64,000 nt of DNA from Paraburkholderia kirstenboschensis (GTDB lineage Bacteria; Pseudomonadota; Gammaproteobacteria; Burkholderiales; Burkholderiaceae), in NCBI RefSeq assembly GCF_904848585.1, contig NZ_CAJHCR010000001.1, positions 1,426,001 through 1,490,000 of the forward strand, given 5' to 3'. The position numbers and the translations under genes were made by a program. The notes beneath the pieces are model-generated. The model made no database searches and was not told the origin of the DNA. It was given only the letters and a program-made list of their open reading frames with translations. Shown here piece after piece: positions 53,273 through 64,000 of the stretch; position 1 is the first letter of the stretch, and each line of letters begins with the position of its first letter.

Positions 53273-54517
53273 TCAGCGCGCCGTCCGCTCTCGCTTCATC
53301 CCGAATGACGCCGCGAATGCAAGCGCCGAGCACAACACAATGACGAGCGCGGGCGCGGTCGTCCAGTGCAGACTGGAAACGATGATATTCGCCGCGAGCG
53401 GCGTCAGTCCCAGCGACGCGGCCAAACCGAGATTCATGGCGGTGGCAACGCCGCTGAATCGGACGTCGACTGGAAACATCTCTGCAATCGCGCACGCGAA
53501 GGTTCCGTTGGCGAGCGAGGCGACGACGCCGGCCATCACGAACAGCACAGGCAGGCTGGCGTAGTGACGGGCGGCCGCAATGAAGAAGAACGGTGCGAAC
53601 AGCGCGGACAAGACGGCTCCCGACCTGAAAACATAACGGCGCGGCATCAGGTCGCCAACGTGCGACGTCACGAGAATGCAGGCTGCCACGACGATCAGGT
53701 ACCGCGTCTGGGCACTCGCGATCTGCTGCGCGTCGTATCGAAGCCCTTGCAGATAACTTGGCGTGAATCCGATAAAGACGCCACCCGACGCACCCACCAG
53801 CAGACATGCGGCAGCGCCTGTCGTCAGGGGAGCGAAATGGTTGCGAAGCAGGGCGGCAAGAGGCTCGCGATGCCGGGCGCCAATGGCCCGCGCGTATTCG
53901 TCGGTCTCCGCAAGGGTCCGGCGCAGGGCAAAGCTCAACAGCCCGACCGTCCCACCAAGCAGGAAGCCAATCCGCCATCCGAACGCATTGACTTGCTCGG
54001 GTGTGAACGCCCATTGCACCGCAAGATTAATGCTCGTCGCGAGAAGCAACGCAAGGTTGACCGCGACGAACACGATGCCGCACAGAACACCAGGCCTACC
54101 ACGCGCGGTTTCAACGGCGTAGACGACTGCTCCTGGCAGCTCACCGCCCAGGCAGAGACCCTGGATGAGCCGGAGTACGAGTAGAAGCGCCGAGGCGGGC
54201 GCGCCCCATACAGCGTATGAAGGAAGTATTCCAATGAGGAGTGTCGAAACAGAGGCGATCATCGCGGACGACACGAAGACGAGGCGCCGGCCATGCGTGT
54301 CGCCGAGCCGGCCAAGGAAGATGCCTCCCACCGGCCTGGAAAGGTACCCAATGGCCAGCACCGTAAATGACAAGGTCTCCGGCGACATGCCACTTCGTGG
54401 TGGAAAGAACTCGCTGCCGATGCTTCGCGCGAAAAATCCGAAGATGACGAAATCGAATACCTCGAGCGCTCCCCCGGTACTGGCGACCAGAATGGTCCAG
54501 CGTTGGTGCGCTGTCAT
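53273..54517 (-). CDS. MFS transporter, metabolite:H+ symporter (MHS) type
   Basis: A 414-residue carrier with twelve helices. The start MTAHQRWTILVAS is set by AAGGAG five bases before ATG 54517; upstream ATGs at 54553 and beyond have no such site. Family motifs are ALEVFDFVIFGFFA, GYLSRPVGGIFLGRLGDTHG and RLIQGLCLGGELPGAVVY. MHS carriers take up citrate, ketoglutarate, shikimate and other carboxylates. It precedes the winged-helix/TPR regulator on the same strand with 42 bases between. Substrate unknown. Confidence 0.92.
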   Translation of the reverse strand: MTAHQRWTILVASTGGALEVFDFVIFGFFARSIGSEFFPPRSGMSPETLSFTVLAIGYLSRPVGGIFLGRLGDTHGRRLVFVSSAMIASVSTLLIGILPSYAVWGAPASALLLVLRLIQGLCLGGELPGAVVYAVETARGRPGVLCGIVFVAVNLALLLATSINLAVQWAFTPEQVNAFGWRIGFLLGGTVGLLSFALRRTLAETDEYARAIGARHREPLAALLRNHFAPLTTGAAACLLVGASGGVFIGFTPSYLQGLRYDAQQIASAQTRYLIVVAACILVTSHVGDLMPRRYVFRSGAVLSALFAPFFFIAAARHYASLPVLFVMAGVVASLANGTFACAIAEMFPVDVRFSGVATAMNLGLAASLGLTPLAANIIVSSLHWTTAPALVIVLCSALAFAASFGMKRERTAR

Positions 54518-55205
54518 CGACTCCTTTCGGAATGGGAGCGAATCGTCGAGCATGGAAATCCCTGATATCGCCAGGCACAACGACCATTTTAAGTGGACGT
54601 CCGCCGGAGAGACGTGTTCAGCCACCACCATGTCAATCTGGCTTCCACGATGGCGCATGATCGTTCTGGCTCAAATATGATGGACGACAATCCACTTAGA
54701 CGAAAGGTCTTTAGTTTCGCCTTGTGTTCCGTGATCGACAGATACGCTGGATACTTCATCGAAACGCGAAGTTTCGTCGAATACAACTGCGCTACCGGGT
54801 ACGTTAATCCTTTTGGGCACCCGGTAGGATGTCGACTTCCACCTCCATCGCGAACGGTTTCATTCTCGACTGCTCACACTGGTCGATGCGCGGCCGCGAT
54901 CGTTGACTGCAGGACGGTTCGCCCCGAAACGGAGCAGTCAATGGCGGCGTTCCTGGCTGCATACGCATGCAGAGCCAGCAACGATATGGCGACGTTTGCC
55001 CGCTCTATGCAGCGGACCCTACGACCCGCGGACCGGAACTCGAACGATGCAGGAGCCGTGCATTGCGAGCCGTTTGCCTTGGCCGCAGACGCATAGCGGC
55101 CGGCTATCCCTTGGAATGGGCAGAATGAAGTAGCATGGCCAACGAATGTCCGGTATTTCTCTCTGACGTTAGTGAATTGGTTCCTGTCGCAGAAAAGGAG
55201 TGCTT
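54518..55205. other. 688-base region without a recognised gene
   Basis: One 167-codon frame (54593-55096, plus) shows no motif, signal peptide or ribosome site and is not credible. The region holds a 9-bp perfect hairpin CTACCGGGT/ACCCGGTAG (54792-54827, 18-base loop). A promoter for the MHS carrier (minus) and one for the GST-like gene (plus) should lie here. Confidence 0.55.
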
Positions 55206-55919
55206 ATGCTGACGCTTTACTCCTATCCGGATCTCTTTGGCGTCGCCGATAACAATCCCTTTGGTCTGAAGGTATTTGCGTTCATGCGATTGTGCGGGCT
55301 CGCCTTTGAGCATCGTCATGTCCTCGACACAAGCCCTGCGCCGCGTGGTCAATTGCCTTACCTCCTTGATGGCGACGATACGATCGGCGACAGCGACAGC
55401 ATCATCGCTCATTTAACACGTCAGTACGATCTGGACATCGACCGCGCGCTTTCGCGAAAGCAGTTGAATCTGGACTATATGATCCGTCGAACGCTCGACG
55501 ACCTGTACTGGATCATGAGCTTTTCACGCTGGCGCGACGAGCGCTTCTGGCCGTCCTTTCGCGACGCCGTGCTTGCCGCCCACCCGGACGTTCAAGCGAA
55601 TGATCTTGAAGCCGCTCGCGAATACAACCGCCTGCGGTACCACTATCAGGGCATTGGCCGATATGAACCGGAGCAGGTCTATGCGCGAGGTATCGCGAAT
55701 CTGCGCGTCGTGGCGGATCTGTTCGGCGACACCAGCTATGTTTTCGGCGGCGATCCTGCCACCGTTGACGCAGCGATCTATGGCTTCGTCGCCAATATCT
55801 ATTTTTACGAAATCGATACACCGTTGAAGCAATACGTGCTCTCCCGTCCGGCGCTCGTGCACCATTGCGAAGCCATCCATGACCGGATCGGCACGACCGG
55901 GAGCGATTCGGCAGTGTGA
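55206..55919 (+). CDS. Glutathione S-transferase-like protein (metaxin/FAX-type)
   Basis: A 237-residue protein starting MLTLYSYPDLFGVADNNPFG (AAAGGAG precedes ATG 55206). The N-terminal thioredoxin fold is retained (FGLKVFAFMRLCGLAFEHRH, then SPAPRGQLPYLL and IGDSDSIIAHLTRQY), followed by an all-helical domain with DLFGDTSYVFGGDPATVDAA. The replacement of the usual catalytic Ser/Tyr region by the longer loop points to the metaxin/FAX branch, which often lacks GST activity. It is single, with no linked operon. Confidence 0.87.
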   Translation: MLTLYSYPDLFGVADNNPFGLKVFAFMRLCGLAFEHRHVLDTSPAPRGQLPYLLDGDDTIGDSDSIIAHLTRQYDLDIDRALSRKQLNLDYMIRRTLDDLYWIMSFSRWRDERFWPSFRDAVLAAHPDVQANDLEAAREYNRLRYHYQGIGRYEPEQVYARGIANLRVVADLFGDTSYVFGGDPATVDAAIYGFVANIYFYEIDTPLKQYVLSRPALVHHCEAIHDRIGTTGSDSAV

Positions 55920-56114
55920 ACGACCCCTAAGGCATCGGATAATCCGAAGACGGCCGTATTGCTTTTATCGTATGGCGCAGACCCATGCATGAGAGATAAA
56001 AATCATCTGACTGCACGCCAGACAGCGGACGAATGGCGCGGAACCGAGGAAACATCGCGGGTCATAAGCAGGAGTAAGAAGCTGGAGAACTTGAATTGCA
56101 CCGGGAGTAAATAG

Positions 56115-56429
56115 ATGAAAAATGCAAAACGACCTGTTGCTTTTGTCATGCTCACGCCCGTTTTCTTTATCCTGTCTCTTTGGGTCTCTGCTTTCCCGCA
56201 CGAGTACGCCCATTCGATAATCGCATGGCTGTTCGGATACAAGCCGAATCCTTTCGATATCGATTACCGGAGCTTTGACTGGAAGAACGTACTGTTGCTG
56301 GAGAACAATGACCTGTTCTGGATAAGTATGTCGATTCTCTTTGGCATGCTTACTCCGATTGTTGTAATCGTCTTCTGGCCGGGACGGGATTGGGCAAAAG
56401 AGCGCGAGCGGGCCTATCTGGCGTATTAG
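56115..56429 (+). CDS. Small membrane protein with an HExxH motif
   Basis: A 104-residue protein. A first membrane helix (FVMLTPVFFILSLWVSAFP) is followed at residues 29-33 by HEYAH, then a short polar loop and two more hydrophobic stretches (SIIAWLFGYK and WISMSILFGMLTPIVVIVFW). HExxH is the zinc-binding motif of metalloproteases such as the M50 site-2 family, but the second conserved element (NxxPxxxxDG) is absent and the protein is far too short. It may be a degenerate relative, or the motif may be coincidental. Base composition is lower in GC than in the neighbours. Confidence 0.7.
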   Translation: MKNAKRPVAFVMLTPVFFILSLWVSAFPHEYAHSIIAWLFGYKPNPFDIDYRSFDWKNVLLLENNDLFWISMSILFGMLTPIVVIVFWPGRDWAKERERAYLAY

Positions 56430-56960
56430 GGCGGTGAGGTTGTGAAACTCTGAGCGACAAATTGAAGCCGCTTTCGGCCGCTTCCAGACGCGCACGTCTG
56501 GTCGAGTCTCGAAAGCCCGGCGGGACGGTCCCCGGCCGGGGTCGTCCGCGAAGCGGGCGTTCACCTCCATCGGGGCTAACGACAGCAAAATTACATGGCT
56601 GGCGAGTGTCGGCAATGGCGGATGACGGAGTCTTCGTCTTCGTCTTTGGCATTCGGATGGCCGGTTGTGGGGGGCGGAGCCGACGCCCTGAATGTCCCAC
56701 CGGCGACGGGTGTGAGCGGCGCTTTGTGCCAACCCGGAAGTTCTTGGGAGGCCGGTGGTCGATGCGGGCCCGGTGCTCGGCGAATTTCCGTAGTCGACCC
56801 TGAGCAGCCATCGGTGCCGGCAAAAGCAGACGGTCGCGAACGCCGCATTCCGACAGCGACGATCTTACTTCGGTAGAAGCGGCCCCCACATTGGGGCACT
56901 AGGGAAAGCGGTTCTAACAAAATTGGCAAGCATCGACGCCAGACATCGCAGCCAGGCCGA
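56430..56960. other. 531-base region without a recognised gene
   Basis: Frames on both strands lack motifs and ribosome sites, and the sequence has a repetitive, GC-rich, non-coding look (short repeats such as TTCGTCTTCGTCTT at 56626-56639). It lies between the HExxH protein and the DUF2182 gene and may be residue of a lost element. Confidence 0.5.
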
Positions 56961-57755
56961 TCAGGCCTGTCGAAGGACGTTGACGACGATCAGCGCCGCC
57001 CATCCCAGCAGCGCGGCGCCTAACGGCGTGCTCAATTTGCGACCCTGGGGCAGATTCTTTTCTGCCGACATCACCGCGCCGAGCGCCAGCATCCATCCAA
57101 TGCTGCCGGTGCCGACGGCAAACATCAGGCACATCAGCGTCCAGCAACATCCGACGCAAAACAGGCCATGACGTATCCCGAGCAGGAAACTGTTCCGACG
57201 AACGTTGCCGCCGCGCCACTGCTCGCTGACAAACATCAGCGGAGACCGGCACTTGTCGAGACATCGATACTTGAGCGAACTGAATTGATACGCGCCAGCG
57301 AGCCCCAAGATTGAGGCACCGACGACCCACCCATGCCACACCAGCCACGGTGTCCGCCGCACCAGTTCGTGCAGGCCGGCATCGCTTGCGTGGGCAAACA
57401 GGCCGAAGACGCTCCACACGGACAAATAACCGAGCATCACGAACAGCAGCAGGCGCTTCCGGTCCGGGAGCGCGGCTGTCAACCGCTCGAATATCTGCAG
57501 CAACGGAAGCATTGTTGGCAACATCATCGCCACGATCATCAGTAGCCACGCAGCGGTATGCAAAACCGCTGGAATGACGGTGAGGCCTGCCGGGGCCACG
57601 CTGCACAGCCCGGCCAGACCGGTTTCAGACCAGTCGACTTGATGCAGGTAGCGCGCGTACGGGCTGCTGTCCCAAACCCATAGGGTAAGCCACGCCGCGG
57701 CGACCAGCGTGACCGCCAGCGGCACGAACAGACGGGGTTGCGAAGTCGCACTCAT
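56961..57755 (-). CDS. DUF2182 membrane protein (predicted metal-binding integral membrane protein)
   Basis: A 264-residue protein with about seven membrane helices. DUF2182 features present are the MIVAMMLPTMLPLL segment, SSLKYRCLDKCRSPLMFV and GIRHGLFCVGCCWTLMCLMF. The paired cysteines CLDKC and CVGCC are the presumed metal or thiol sites. It follows the DUF1326 gene with 45 bases between, a pairing that recurs in bacterial genomes. Reaction unknown; a two-component soluble/membrane unit handling a metal or thiol compound is inferred. Confidence 0.9.
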   Translation of the reverse strand: MSATSQPRLFVPLAVTLVAAAWLTLWVWDSSPYARYLHQVDWSETGLAGLCSVAPAGLTVIPAVLHTAAWLLMIVAMMLPTMLPLLQIFERLTAALPDRKRLLLFVMLGYLSVWSVFGLFAHASDAGLHELVRRTPWLVWHGWVVGASILGLAGAYQFSSLKYRCLDKCRSPLMFVSEQWRGGNVRRNSFLLGIRHGLFCVGCCWTLMCLMFAVGTGSIGWMLALGAVMSAEKNLPQGRKLSTPLGAALLGWAALIVVNVLRQA

Positions 57756-57800
57756 TGCGATGCCCGGGCGGTATGTCAGCGACTGCGGTTGCGAGGTGCA

Positions 57801-58403
57801 TCACGCCTGGAACGTGAAATACCCCTGGATGGCGTTGTGGCCGCTCAGATCAAGGTCGATGCCGAGCTTCTGATCCTGCATCCGGAACGTGCTGGCCTTT
57901 CCGACGAATGCAGGAGAGCCAGGAATCGTCGAGAAAATGCTTTCGACCAGTTTGGTCGGCTCGCCTGTAGGTCCAAGATAGGGTTCGAGTTCGGCGTAGG
58001 TGGTGTTGCCGACCTTGAGAGTGCCTTTACCCTCGCGCACATCGAAATCGATCGCGGCACGCTCGATCGCCACGATGTCGCCGAACAGTTTGGCAAAGTC
58101 GGCTAGTGGGCCGCCCCGCTCACCCCGGTAGACGCTGGCGAGCGCTTCGAATTGGGCATCGCTGGCACGTTCGTCGACGAAAATGATCACCCGCCAGTTG
58201 CCTTGCAAGACGTTGCCCGGGATGAAGCACGCAAGCGCGATCGTCAGCCCCGAAACATCCACGTCGTCCACCGCCCCCTTGTCATAGTGATAAGCGACTG
58301 TCGACCTGCAAGTGCCGTTGTCGGGATCTTCGCCGATCCAGCACGGGCAAAGCACCTTGCACTCGCAGACTTCCAGTAGGCGTCCCTCCAGGCTGTAGCT
58401 CAT
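57801..58403 (-). CDS. DUF1326 protein
   Basis: A 200-residue soluble protein. I chose ATG 58403 because GGAGG lies five bases before it; the frame continues upstream without support. The N-terminus contains the family cluster CECKVLCPCW (Cys13, 15, 19, 21) and a further Cys32, then a domain of beta strands with IALACFIPGNVLQGNWRVII and a C-terminal SGHNAIQGYFTF. The Cys-x-Cys-x3-Cys-x-Cys spacing suggests metal or thiol chemistry. It is co-directional with, and almost certainly partnered by, the DUF2182 membrane protein. Function not established. Confidence 0.9.
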   Translation of the reverse strand: MSYSLEGRLLEVCECKVLCPCWIGEDPDNGTCRSTVAYHYDKGAVDDVDVSGLTIALACFIPGNVLQGNWRVIIFVDERASDAQFEALASVYRGERGGPLADFAKLFGDIVAIERAAIDFDVREGKGTLKVGNTTYAELEPYLGPTGEPTKLVESIFSTIPGSPAFVGKASTFRMQDQKLGIDLDLSGHNAIQGYFTFQA

Positions 58404-58551
58404 GATGACCTCCGCTGTTGTGCATTCCCCGGACATGATCAGTACCAGACTTTAAATATATGCACCCCGTGCCCACGTGGGGAGGCTGGGATAAAAGAAA
58501 TCCCATGGCGTCGGCGCAGCGTCTTGTGTGGGTTCGCGACTCGCCATGCTT

Positions 58552-59409
58552 TTACGCCCGCGTGTCGTGCTGGGTTCCCCGACCCACCACAACCAGGGCA
58601 ATTCCTCCGAGGATTGCTAAGGAGGCCAACACGATTCGGATGGTCGCGCTCTCTCCAAGAAATCCGACTGCGCCGAGCGTCGCGATGACCGGCACGCTCA
58701 ACTGCACCGTGGCGGCATTGCCGGCTTTCAGACCGGGCAACGCCGCGTACCAGATGGCGTAGCCAATGCCGGAGGCCACTGCGCCGGAACCCGTTGCGTA
58801 CCAGAAACCGGCGCAATCGATCGAAGCGTGGGCGGACATGGCGGCGCTGAGCGCAGCGGCAAGTGGGACAGCGCGCAGGAAGTTGCCGGCCGTCACCGCG
58901 GTGGGATTTCCCGTGCCCTTACCGCGCAACGAATAGATGCCCCAAGCGACGCCCGCGCCGAGCATAAGGACAGCGCCTCCGGGAGGTGGGGCCGAGAGAC
59001 CGGGAAGCAGCAGCCCGGCAAGCCCCCCCAACGCGCATATCAATCCGATCCATTGCCGGCTTTCAAAGCGTTCGCCCTTTCGGATGCCGTAGCCAATCAT
59101 GGTCGTCTGCACCGCGCCGAACAGAAGCAGGGCTCCAGTGGACGCCGGCAGGCTGAGGTATGCAAACGAGAATGCGGCAGCATAGGCGAACAGCGCCAGC
59201 GCCGACAGCCAGTTTCCGGCGCCGCCCAGCCTGCCGCCCCGGAGCCGCACTATCAGCGAGAGCGCCAGGGCGCCCGACGCGATGCGGACTGACGTAAAAC
59301 TCGCTGCATCGATCCCGGTGCCCTTGAGGGCCAGCCGGCATAGCAACGAATTCGCTGCAAACGCCACCATTGCAAGCAGCGTCAGGACAGTGACACGCAC
59401 GGGCGACAC
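58552..59409 (-). CDS. EamA/DMT-family transporter
   Basis: A 285-residue carrier with ten membrane helices arranged as two EamA repeats (AMVAFAANSLLCRLALKG in the first, LGAGVAWGIYSLRGKG opening the second). The reading frame begins at a GTG (59409) with a weak AGAGAGA upstream. Members export or import amino acids, drugs or other metabolites. It lies upstream of, and on the same strand as, the DUF1326/DUF2182 pair, but 150 bases away, so a common transcript is possible and not shown. Confidence 0.88.
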   Translation of the reverse strand: MSPVRVTVLTLLAMVAFAANSLLCRLALKGTGIDAASFTSVRIASGALALSLIVRLRGGRLGGAGNWLSALALFAYAAAFSFAYLSLPASTGALLLFGAVQTTMIGYGIRKGERFESRQWIGLICALGGLAGLLLPGLSAPPPGGAVLMLGAGVAWGIYSLRGKGTGNPTAVTAGNFLRAVPLAAALSAAMSAHASIDCAGFWYATGSGAVASGIGYAIWYAALPGLKAGNAATVQLSVPVIATLGAVGFLGESATIRIVLASLAILGGIALVVVGRGTQHDTRA

Positions 59410-60599
59410 TGAAAATCTCTCTAAAAGCCCTGAATCTTCCGCCAGTATCCGGCCGTTGCGCTGCCAGTGCGAGCGGCGATCGTGTTGGGGCGATCCACAG
59501 TCGACGGTCGGGGCGGCGCCTGGTTCAGAATGGTGGCACTGAATGCGAATCGACGATAGCCGTGCAAGCAGATCTGCTTCTGGACTCTCGGACCGGGTTT
59601 GATGTTAGCGGATTGACGCACGTGCCCCGGCATAGGGATGTTCGCAATTCCCTCGTGTGCGACATTGGCGGCCCGAGGCAGTCACACCGTCCATTCGGGG
59701 CATGTCAAAGAGTGCGTTGTCTATATCAGCAGTCCTCCGCACTGCACAAAGAAGGTCTCGTACGCCCGTTCGGCAGGCGTCGTGGCATCGGTCTGTTGCT
59801 GGGCGTCCGCGCCTGAGAGACTCCCCAGAATTGCCAAGCTGAGACTTGCATGAGGAGCAAGACGACGCGTCTTCAAGGCACGTTCAGGACGCACGTTTTG
59901 CTGTCTGCTGTCTGCTGGCGTATGGCCCGGTGCCGTTCATACCACTATCGCAAAGGTTGTAGCGCGCATTACCGCGGAATGGCAGCTTCCCGGCACAGCT
60001 TTCGAATGGCCGCTTCTTTAATTGGGCGGTCAAGGGCCAATCTCCGAACGTCTTTTGCGCGGGTCACGCTTCTTTCCGCAGTCGACTCGTCAATCACGGC
60101 GCGCTGCACGCATTGGCCGGACAGGAATGCAGAGCCTCGCTCCTGGGCGCGCTCGGGCGCGGCAGTCAGTTGCGGCTGCTTCCCGACAATCGTCCACGCT
60201 TCGGACTCTTCCAGCAAGGTTCAGTTTTGGTGAGCGGTTTGCATCATGCCGTCGCCTCCATCGACCCGCAGCGGAAGTCGGAGCAATCCACCCATATCTT
60301 GTGCAGAAGGAAGGCAAGTTAGCGGGTCACGGCGACTACAGCCCGGCGATTACGTCGGCTCCTGGGGGTTGAGCCACGATACGCGTTCGTCAACAGCCCA
60401 AACCACAGCCGGGCTGGGCCTGCCTCGACACAGACGATACGAACGCCCGTTCCGCTGGTGGATTCTGGCCTTTAATCTGGTCGATATTTTAGGTGTCAAA
60501 CAATTGGTGTCTGGACGGGCGCGTGGGCAATCGTGGGCGATATGGCGTTCCATAGCCGCTCCTCACGAAGACCTATGCACTAACAAGGTCTTGCATACA
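59410..60599. other. 1.2-kb region without a recognisable gene
   Basis: Several overlapping short frames exist, none with a family motif. On the minus strand near 59876-59734 a frame with TTG start reads like a signal peptide followed by DAQQQTDATTPAERAYETFF and a stop, which could be the start of a lost exported protein. Otherwise I see no repeats, RNA genes or IS ends. Confidence 0.5.
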
Positions 60600-60622
60600 G
60601 GTCTAGAATGAAATCTAGTACC
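60600..60622. promoter_or_regulatory. Dyad CTAGA-N6-TCTAG upstream of the SUF operon
   Basis: A 5-6-5 inverted repeat (60603-60618), flanked by GGT and ACC, lies about 155 bases before the regulator gene. It may mark the operon promoter region or a second regulator site. Confidence 0.35.
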
Positions 60623-60732
60623 GTCGTACATCAAAATGCTTCTCCGGAAACGGGAAGCGGTCGGCGACGCGGCTACAAATCCCAAGCAGGACGGTGTCCT
60701 TCACTGCATACGTGTCTGTTTCATTTCGGTCT

Positions 60733-60757
60733 AATCAGGACAAAGATGGTTCTGATT
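60733..60757. promoter_or_regulatory. 25-bp dyad before the Rrf2 regulator gene (likely Fe-S regulator operator)
   Basis: Perfect arms AATCAG and CTGATT enclose 13 bases, with inner AC...GT also symmetric. It ends 18 bases before the start codon of an Rrf2-family regulator. Length and symmetry match known IscR/RirA/NsrR-type operators, so autoregulation of the SUF operon is the likely role. Confidence 0.6.
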
Positions 60758-60775
60758 GAGACGGGAGGTATTGCG

Positions 60776-61278
60776 ATGTTGCGCATGAGCAAACTCGCCG
60801 ACTACAGCACGGTGATCATGACCGCGATGGCGCGCGACCCGGACGCCGTCCATAGCGCGAGCAGCATTGCGGCGGCGACCGGCGTCGCGATGCCCACCGT
60901 GTCAAAGATGCTGAAAGTCCTGACGCGGGGCGGTGTCGTGGAGTCGCTGCGCGGCACGAACGGCGGTTACCTGCTGCCGCGACCGCCCGAGCGGATCACG
61001 CTGGCGGAGGTGATCGCCGCGGTCGACGGCCCGATCGGGATCACTGAATGCAGCACGCAGCCAGGCCTGTGCATCCAGGAGGCGGTGTGCGCGGTGCGCG
61101 CCAACTGGCAGAAGGTCAATCGCGTGATCTACGAGGCGTTACAGCAGGTCACGCTGGCGGACATGGCGGGACCGACCTTGCGCGCGGTCGATATCAGCGC
61201 GATCCGCGCGCGCAGCATTCCCGGCCGCCGCACGAACGCGACGCCACTGGCGCGCAAAACGACTGACGGAGGCTGCGC

Positions 61279-61282
<4 letters not shown>
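60776..61282 (+). CDS. SUF-operon Fe-S assembly regulator, Rrf2 family
   Basis: A 168-residue winged-helix regulator. ATG 60776 is set by GGGAGG seven bases upstream; the longer frame to 60608 reads through a non-conserved leader. The helix-turn-helix is [20 protein letters not shown], and cysteines 92, 99 and 105 (ECSTQPGLC...AVC) form the site that binds an iron-sulfur cluster in IscR/SufR-type proteins. Its stop overlaps the sufB ATG. It should sense cluster supply and adjust the operon, probably through the dyad at 60733. Confidence 0.93.
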
Positions 61283-62727
<1,445 letters not shown>

Positions 62728-62770
62728 CCGTTACTGCTTGGCCCACGGCGATTCGCGAGGGATTGGAACC

Positions 62771-63558
<788 letters not shown>

Positions 63559-63562
<4 letters not shown>

Positions 63563-64000
63563 AAAACGAATCTCTCGACTTCTTCCACCAGGCTTTTGGA
63601 CAACTCGCGAAGACGTTGCCCGGCGCTGAGTTGCCGTGGCTCCGTACCGCGCGCCGAAGCGCCTTCGAACAGTTCGGAGCGCTCGGTTTTCCGACCACGC
63701 GCCACGAGGACTGGAAGTACACGAACGTGTCGTCGATTGGCAAGCGTCCCTGGCATTTCGCGCCACAACGCAACGGCTGCACCGACGATGGCGACCTGCG
63801 ACGCATCGTCGACGAACTCGTGCTGGACCCTGGTGGTCATCGACTCGTATTCGTCAATGGTCGTCATGTGCCGCGTCTGTCGAAACTGAATGGCTTGCCG
63901 CAAGGCGTGTTTGTGGGCTCGATCGCGCGGGCGTTAAGAGAAATGCCGCGACGACTCGAAGCGACGATTGCCACACAAACTCATGCGGACGGTTTTGTCG
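63559..64000 (+). CDS. sufD: Fe-S cluster assembly protein SufD, 5' part (continues past window)
   Basis: The frame opens at ATG 63559 (ATGA overlap with sufC) and stays open to the window end, covering 147 residues. It starts MKNESLDFFHQAFGQLAKTL and contains ARRSAFEQFGALGFPTTRHE followed by DWKYTN, the conserved SufD N-terminal region. SufD pairs with SufB in the scaffold. A cysteine desulfurase (sufS) would be expected beyond. Confidence 0.92.

Noticed and set aside
54593..55096. A 167-codon plus-strand frame between the MHS carrier and the GST-like gene
   Set aside because: No motif, signal peptide or ribosome site; better read as intergenic sequence with a 9-bp hairpin.
59410..60599. 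Several overlapping frames in the gap before the SUF operon
   Set aside because: None gives a coherent protein; frames are short and unsupported, so only a note of a possible lost exported-protein start was kept.

Overview
The window reads as one contig of a high-GC betaproteobacterium of the Burkholderia/Paraburkholderia/Caballeronia group. This rests on the family mix and codon style (a FabV-type enoyl reductase, a caa3-type oxidase, SUF genes led by an Rrf2 regulator, many LysR/TetR/MarR regulators and acyl-CoA genes) and not on any rRNA marker. No rRNA, tRNA, CRISPR array, prophage or intact insertion sequence was seen.

Layout. 1-5 kb: end of an AldA-type aldehyde dehydrogenase, an MFS carrier, an enolase-superfamily sugar-acid dehydratase and a GMC oxidoreductase, probably one sugar or sugar-acid catabolic operon closed by a clear terminator, with a GcvA-like LysR gene converging on it. 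6-14 kb: housekeeping-like genes (a small conserved protein, a glutathione transferase, fabV, a class A penicillin-binding protein, an ACS-type MFS carrier, two small lipoproteins). 14.5-19.6 kb: two regulator modules with visible operators. A MarR gene and a convergent enoyl-CoA hydratase share the palindrome TTCGCATGCGAA. A TetR gene is divergent from a dehydrogenase/crotonase/nitronate-monooxygenase-like operon, with a dyad between them. 20-32.6 kb: an orphan LivJ-type binding protein, a LysR gene, then a tight acyl-CoA operon (thiolase, two acyl-CoA dehydrogenases, crotonase, family III CoA-transferase, second nitronate-monooxygenase-like flavoprotein) ending in a DUF485/ActP-type acid symporter pair. 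33-36 kb: a complete sugar ABC importer.

36-51 kb is strongly decayed. It holds remnants of acyl-CoA ligases, AhpD, a chemoreceptor cut inside its signalling tip, AraC, Nramp, PqiC, DUF1488 and DUF1269 genes, and transposase scraps. Among them sit intact genes: a secreted phosphoesterase, a DUF2244 protein and a five-gene caa3-type cytochrome oxidase cluster whose order resembles coxMNOP (subunit II with fused cytochrome c, subunit I, two subunit III homologues, subunit IV).

51-64 kb: a winged-helix/TPR regulator with an MHS-type MFS carrier, a GST-like protein, a small membrane protein with an HExxH motif, a DUF1326/DUF2182 pair, an EamA exporter, about 1.2 kb without recognisable genes, and finally the SUF iron-sulfur operon (Rrf2 regulator, sufB, sufC, start of sufD) preceded by a 25-bp dyad.

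Nothing here is clearly a new defence or mobile system. The most informative observations are the regulator/operator pairings, the repeated pairing of nitronate-monooxygenase-like flavoproteins with beta-oxidation genes, the DUF1326/DUF2182 pair, and the unusually dense set of gene remnants with visible breakpoints.
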